Of a DNA stretch of 64,000 bases, positions 60,694 to 64,000 are shown piece after piece. The notes under the pieces were generated by a model. That model was not told the origin of the DNA and made no database searches. It saw only the letters and a list, made by a program, of their open reading frames with translations. The translations under genes were made by a program, and so were the position numbers. Origin of the DNA: JAPPLB01 sp965206655 (lineage in GTDB: Bacteria > Acidobacteriota > Terriglobia > Bryobacterales > UBA6623); assembly GCA_965206655.1 (NCBI GenBank), contig CBDBKC010000034.1, positions 434,001 through 498,000 on the forward strand, read 5' to 3'. The first letter of the stretch is position 1; each line of letters opens with the position of its first letter.

Positions 60694-60727
60694 CAGCGGC
60701 CTCCTCGTGATACAATTCTAGTAGGCC

Positions 60728-60761
60728 GCTGGAATCCTCGACCGCCATCGCCGATTCCAGC
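60728..60761. promoter_or_regulatory. Inverted repeat upstream of the passenger operon
   Basis: GCTGGAATC (60728-60736) and GATTCCAGC (60753-60761), 16 nt apart, 8 bp upstream of the TAGAAT -10-like hexamer of the passenger operon and 110 bp after the transposase stop. It could be an operator for autoregulation or a terminator for the transposase. No U-run is seen. Confidence 0.4.
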
Positions 60762-60870
60762 AGTAAATAATAGAGCGTTTTTGAGCCGTGAGCCAATCAC
60801 CGCTTTTTCTTTCTCTCTCGATTTTCTTGCGCTTGCTTGCCCCGCCTTTGCCGATTGCCTTCCTTCTTTG

Positions 60871-61812
60871 TCAATTGGCGATTGATGAATCCAACTCCTT
60901 GCCGGTGACCTGATCCCACGTCAGGCGCTTGCCAACGATACCAGAAACTGCGATCTCGAACCGCTCGGAATCGGTTAGCTTCCGATTGTTGAAGCGGTAC
61001 GCCTGCTCGTCCAGATACCGGAACAGGTGGAACGGCTCGACACTCACATAGGTGCCGTTGATTCCACGCTTGAGCAAGCTCCAGAAGTTTTCTAGGCCGT
61101 TGGTGTGAATCTGGCCGTCCACGTAAGCCACGGCGTGGTCGATCACCTGATGGGCGTAGTCGCTAGCTAAGCCGTCGTAGGATAGTAGGGCGTCGGTGTA
61201 CAGCGCGGAACCGGCCTCTACGTGCTTCTTGACTTCAGGCTGAAGGGTTTTCTTTCGGCGGTTGCGGATCACGGTGGTTTTGACTTTGCCGCCACGCTCC
61301 AAGATTCCCAGCACCGGGGTTTTGTCCTTACCGCCGGTTCCAGTGATGCGCCGCCGTCTCTTGCTGAGGTGCATGTTACGGGCCTTGCCACCGATGAAGG
61401 TCTCATCCGCTTCCACGTGGCCGGAGAGTTTATCACCAGCATCCATACCGAGCGCAAATCGAATGCGGTGATCCATAAACCAAGCGGTCTTCTGGGTGAC
61501 TCCGATGGCTCGGTGAACCTCGTAAGAGCTGATCCCGTTTTTGCAGTTCACGATCTGCCACATGGCCGTCATCCACTTGTCGAGACCGATCGGGGAGTCC
61601 TCAAAGATAGTCCCGGTCTTTAGGGTGAACTGCGGGGCCGCGTGCTTCTGACGACAGTGCCAGCGGTTGTACTTTTCAAGGAACAGAACGTTCTGACTTT
61701 CGCAACGCGGGCAGATAACGCCATCCGGCCACCGACGCGCTACAAGGTACTCACGACAGTTGGTAGGATTCGAGAAGTAGATGATGGCTTCTTGAAGCGT
61801 GGTCGGTTCCAT
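60871..61812 (-). CDS. IS1595-family transposase of the passenger-carrying transposon
   Basis: 313 residues, intact. N-terminal zinc ribbon (VICPRCESQNVLF, then HCRQKH), then LSGHVEADETFIGGKARNMH, ALYTDALLSYDGLASDYAHQ, and C-terminal GQIHTNGLENFWSLLKRGIN GTYVSVEPFHLFRYLDEQAY, the ISXO2-type DDE/N signature. Distant from copies A-C, consistent with the different terminal repeats. Confidence 0.9.
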   Translation of the reverse strand: MEPTTLQEAIIYFSNPTNCREYLVARRWPDGVICPRCESQNVLFLEKYNRWHCRQKHAAPQFTLKTGTIFEDSPIGLDKWMTAMWQIVNCKNGISSYEVHRAIGVTQKTAWFMDHRIRFALGMDAGDKLSGHVEADETFIGGKARNMHLSKRRRRITGTGGKDKTPVLGILERGGKVKTTVIRNRRKKTLQPEVKKHVEAGSALYTDALLSYDGLASDYAHQVIDHAVAYVDGQIHTNGLENFWSLLKRGINGTYVSVEPFHLFRYLDEQAYRFNNRKLTDSERFEIAVSGIVGKRLTWDQVTGKELDSSIAN

Positions 61813-61892
61813 ACTTAAGGATAACCCGGATCGCCTGTTTTGTCAAGTATGTTATTGCCCAAACAAGAGTTAGCTTGACCGGGAGGAAATAC

Positions 61893-62589
61893 ATGGGGAG
61901 ATACAGTCTCAACGAATTCATCACAAACACGCGCCAGCAGGACCGTGGGGACGGCCTGTTCGAGCTCGAGAGCGAGCGCGTTCTTGAGGTTAACCTTGAT
62001 GGGCTTGTATGGACAAAGATGGGCTCCATGGTTGCCTATAGGGGAAATATCAAGTTCACCCGAGAAGGAATGCTGGAGCATGGTATTGGTAAGCTCTTGA
62101 AACGCTCCGTCAGTGGTGAAAGGACGAAACTGACGAAGGCTGAGGGACATGGGGTGCTCTATCTGGCCGACGAGGGCAAGAAGATTTCCATCCTGGATCT
62201 GAGCGGGGAGACTCTATTCGTCAATGGCAATGATATTCTTGCCTTTGAAGATGGAATCGACTGGGACATAAAGATGATGCGAAAGGTCGCTGGGATGCTT
62301 GCGGGAGGCCTCTTCAAGGTGAAATTGAAAGGCAAGGGCTTGGTGGCGATTACGACACATCACGACCCTGTGACACTCATGGTGCGCCCAGATGCCACTG
62401 TGGTGACTGACCCGAACGCTACGGTTGCATGGTCCGGAAGTCTAAAGTCCGGAATTCAAGACGGACGCATCCTTTAAGACGTTTCTCGGACGAGGAAGCG
62501 GTGAGTCGATACAGATGCTGTTTCGGGGTGAAGGCTTCGTAGTCATCCAGCCGCAGGAGGAAGGTGTGTCAAGGGCAGAGCAAAACTAG
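61893..62589 (+). pseudogene. AIM24-family protein, frameshifted near its C-terminus
   Basis: ATG 61893 with GGGAGGA 6 nt upstream. The first 190 codons (GLVWTKMGSMVAYRGNIKFT, GHGVLYLADEGKKISILDLS, LVAITTHHDPVTLMVRPDAT, TVAWSGSLKSG) are typical AIM24. The annotated frame stops at 62477, but the family's C-terminus continues in another frame (KTDASFKTFLGRGSGESIQM then LFRGEGFVVIQPQEE) to TAG 62587-62589. A one-base change near 62445-62455 must separate them. Its upstream region was the target of the passenger transposon. Confidence 0.8.
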
Positions 62590-62684
62590 GCCGCTGGGGC
62601 GGAGTAAGAGTAGACCAACCGCATTCTAGGGAGCCCCTCTTGGTGTGGCGCTGACGGGCGTGTAGGTCCTTTGTACCCGACCCG

Positions 62685-62780
62685 GTTGATCCAGCAGCCT
62701 GGAACGCCTGGATCAGGACTTCGTCGTCAATGAGGATCCAGTGGTCTGCTGGGAAGGGGACCCACTTCCGAGAATCCTCT
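62685..62780 (-). repeat. Dispersed diverged repeat, family 2, copy 3
   Basis: Plus strand GGTTGATCCAGCAGCCTGGA then ACGCCTGGATCAGGACTTCGTCGTC. Minus-strand peptide HWILIDDEVLIQAFQAAGST. No gene seen in the rest of 62590-62950. Confidence 0.55.
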
Positions 62781-62950
62781 GCCGGCTCAACCGCTCGATG
62801 CAGCGCAAGCATTAAATGTCTCTGCCGGAGTTGCGAACTCCAGCGTCCGGCGGGGCCGTTCGTTGAGTTTCGGGGCAATCTTCTCCTGGCATAATGGGAA
62901 CGCGCAGATCTGATCCGAATCAATATTTCTGAGAAGCCAGGGAGTTCACA

Positions 62951-63085
62951 TTGCCTGACAGCAGCGTTCACCCGACACTGACACAAATCGACGATCGCAA
63001 CGTCGGCATCGTCTACGAAGGCAGCCAAGCCCATCTCGTCTTCGAGAAGTTTTCGCTCGACGAACTGCTTGGAAAACGAGGATAG
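62951..63085 (+). pseudogene. Sialidase C-terminal relic
   Basis: 44 codons to TAG 63083-63085: LPDSSVHPTLTQIDDRNVGI VYEGSQAHLVFEKFSLDELL. The pattern ...NVGIVYEGS...LVFEKFSLDEL is the usual C-terminus of bacterial sialidases. An in-frame stop lies 24 nt upstream, so only the tail remains. It is 8 bp before the esterase gene. Confidence 0.65.
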
Positions 63086-63093
63086 CGCGGACC

Positions 63094-64000
63094 ATGCCAC
63101 GACGCGCCGCCCCCACCGCCTTAGGCAAGCTTGATCGCCGAACCTTGTTGCGACTTGGTTTTGCTGCCACGGCCGTGCATCAGCTTGGCGCAAACGCGCC
63201 GGCGCTTGCTCAACAAGACATGCGCATCCCGCGGGGCGTCGAACCGGCCCCGCCTCGCCACCACTTGTCGAAGGAATTGATCCGACCCAAGTTGAGGGAT
63301 CTGCTCGGCCTGGAACCGGTCCCAAGCCAAGTGCCCCTCGAGACCGCCGAACCCGAGACCAGCCACGATGGACTCGACCTTACTGTTCTGAGCTACCGAA
63401 ACTTGCTCGGGGACATGGTCCCTGGTGTCTTGGCGGTTCCGACCGGCGCCGATAAGGGTTCACTGGCAGGCGTGGTCTGCATGTCGGGCACCGGCGGTAG
63501 CGTCGAAACGCTGACCGACTCCAACTTCGGCAATCAGGAACCCGGCAACGGCCGGCTCATGGGCTGGGGCCGCGAGTTGGCCCGCCGCGGTTTCGCCACT
63601 CTTTCGATCACCTTGCGTGGCACCACCAGCCGTAGCATCAGCCCGACGCATTGGGAGAAGCACATCCGCTTTCTCGCGCCTTATGGGCGCACGATGATGG
63701 GCGTGATGGTCGATGAGGCCCTGCGCGCCGCGCGCATCCTCGCCATGCACAACGCGGTCAACGCGAGCCGCATCGGAATGACGGGCATGTCGCTAGGCGG
63801 CAACGTGACGTGGTATGGCATGGCGTCCGACCCGATGATCCGCGTGGGCGTGCCCGTCGCTGGATCGGTCGGCAGCCTGGCGACGGCCATCCACGAAGGC
63901 GACGTGAACCGGCACAGCTCATACTTCTATATTCCCCACATGCTCCGCTACTTCGATCACCCACAGGTCGTCAGCACCTGCATTTGCCCCCGGCCGTTCA
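63094..64000 (+). CDS. Tat-exported alpha/beta-hydrolase (acetylxylan-esterase/dienelactone-hydrolase type), 5' part
   Basis: At least 302 residues, running off the right edge. N-terminal twin-arginine signal (KLDRRTLLRLGFAATAV). A hydrolase core follows: LTVLSYRNLLGDMVPGVLAV, GVVCMSGTGGSVETL (oxyanion region), GRELARRGFATLSITLRGT, and the nucleophile elbow RIGMTGMSLGGN with Ser in GMSLGG, then SDPMIRVGVPVAGSVGSLAT. Likely de-esterifies a polysaccharide or related substrate outside the cytoplasm; the acid and His are not in the window. Confidence 0.82.
   Translation, partial: MPRRAAPTALGKLDRRTLLRLGFAATAVHQLGANAPALAQQDMRIPRGVEPAPPRHHLSKELIRPKLRDLLGLEPVPSQVPLETAEPETSHDGLDLTVLSYRNLLGDMVPGVLAVPTGADKGSLAGVVCMSGTGGSVETLTDSNFGNQEPGNGRLMGWGRELARRGFATLSITLRGTTSRSISPTHWEKHIRFLAPYGRTMMGVMVDEALRAARILAMHNAVNASRIGMTGMSLGGNVTWYGMASDPMIRVGVPVAGSVGSLATAIHEGDVNRHSSYFYIPHMLRYFDHPQVVSTCICPRPF

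Larger units (their letters stand above)
58657..61860 (-). mobile_element. IS1595-type transposon with passenger operon
   Basis: A 20-bp perfect terminal repeat AATAACATACTTGACAAAAC lies at 58661-58680 and inverted at 61837-61856. Immediately outside, both flanks carry GCCCAAACAAG (58647-58657 and 61857-61867), which includes the target duplication. Inside are a transposase (60871-61812) and three passenger genes on the same strand, plus a secondarily inserted MITE. About 3.2 kb, or 2.9 kb without the MITE. Different IR type from copies A-C. Confidence 0.85.

Noticed and set aside
62543..63325. 260-codon minus-strand frame
   Set aside because: Crosses a repeat, a sialidase relic and the esterase signal region, all read on the other strand or as repeat; no domain.

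Overview
The window is about 64 kb of GC-rich bacterial chromosome. Several features point to Acidobacteriota, probably of the Bryobacterales/Solibacter type: relics of serine/threonine kinases with an N-terminus of the form ISHYRITEKLGEGGMG, a DUF1501 plus PSCyt1/DUF1549/DUF1553 pair, several secreted sialidase-like (BNR) proteins, a Tat-type esterase, and heavy insertion-sequence load. Planctomycetota or Verrucomicrobiota remain possible. This assignment is inferred from gene content only; no rRNA gene is present.

Positions 1-11,080 are conserved chromosome. They hold holB (partial) and tmk, a divergent yggS plus glycosyltransferase pair, a cyclophilin lipoprotein, a cysteine desulfurase, and a translationally coupled trio (a DHS-like protein, a PfkB heptose-type kinase and a GmhA-like isomerase). 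A leftward group follows: a GNAT protein, a MurF-like ligase and a SET-domain methyltransferase. Positions 11,158-19,279 hold an IS481-like element and three secreted or exported genes (sialidase, DUF1501, DUF1549/DUF1553).

Positions 19,445-34,660 are an accessory region. It opens with the 5' half of a tRNA-Leu(UAA) gene. It contains a decayed phage module (AlpA-like, DUF1376, a helicase-loader-like protein, small terminase), two IS1595-family elements, two different IS630-family elements, an IS21 element, an IS6 relic and two kinase fragments.

Positions 34,882-45,623 form the most coherent functional block: a phasin-like coiled coil, then a seven-gene operon (XpaC-like, TelA, DUF4178, DUF2617, a large lipoprotein, tandem DUF350, a K+ channel with an NAD-binding domain). 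A convergent FAD amine-oxidase-like gene abuts the operon, and a membrane-bound spermidine-synthase-like gene is divergent from that oxidase. Together they look like a membrane and polyamine stress module.

Positions 45,650-52,580 are a transposon graveyard. A two-gene operon (a lipoprotein and a small membrane protein) has had its second gene split by an IS4-family element that itself carries a 276-bp MITE, and by an IS630 element that itself carries an IS1595 element. Every target duplication is still readable and the original 134-codon frame can be restored exactly.

Positions 53,600-58,160 hold secreted glycan-processing genes (a beta-propeller glycosidase, a sialidase, a calcineurin-like phosphoesterase). 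Positions 58,657-61,860 are a 3.2-kb IS1595-type transposon that carries a passenger operon (a 278-residue protein, a PIN-domain protein, a 47-residue protein). The PIN gene is in turn broken by a second copy of the same 276-bp MITE. The window ends with a frameshifted AIM24 gene, a sialidase relic and the start of a Tat-exported esterase. Two families of short, diverged dispersed repeats run through 32.5-62.8 kb.
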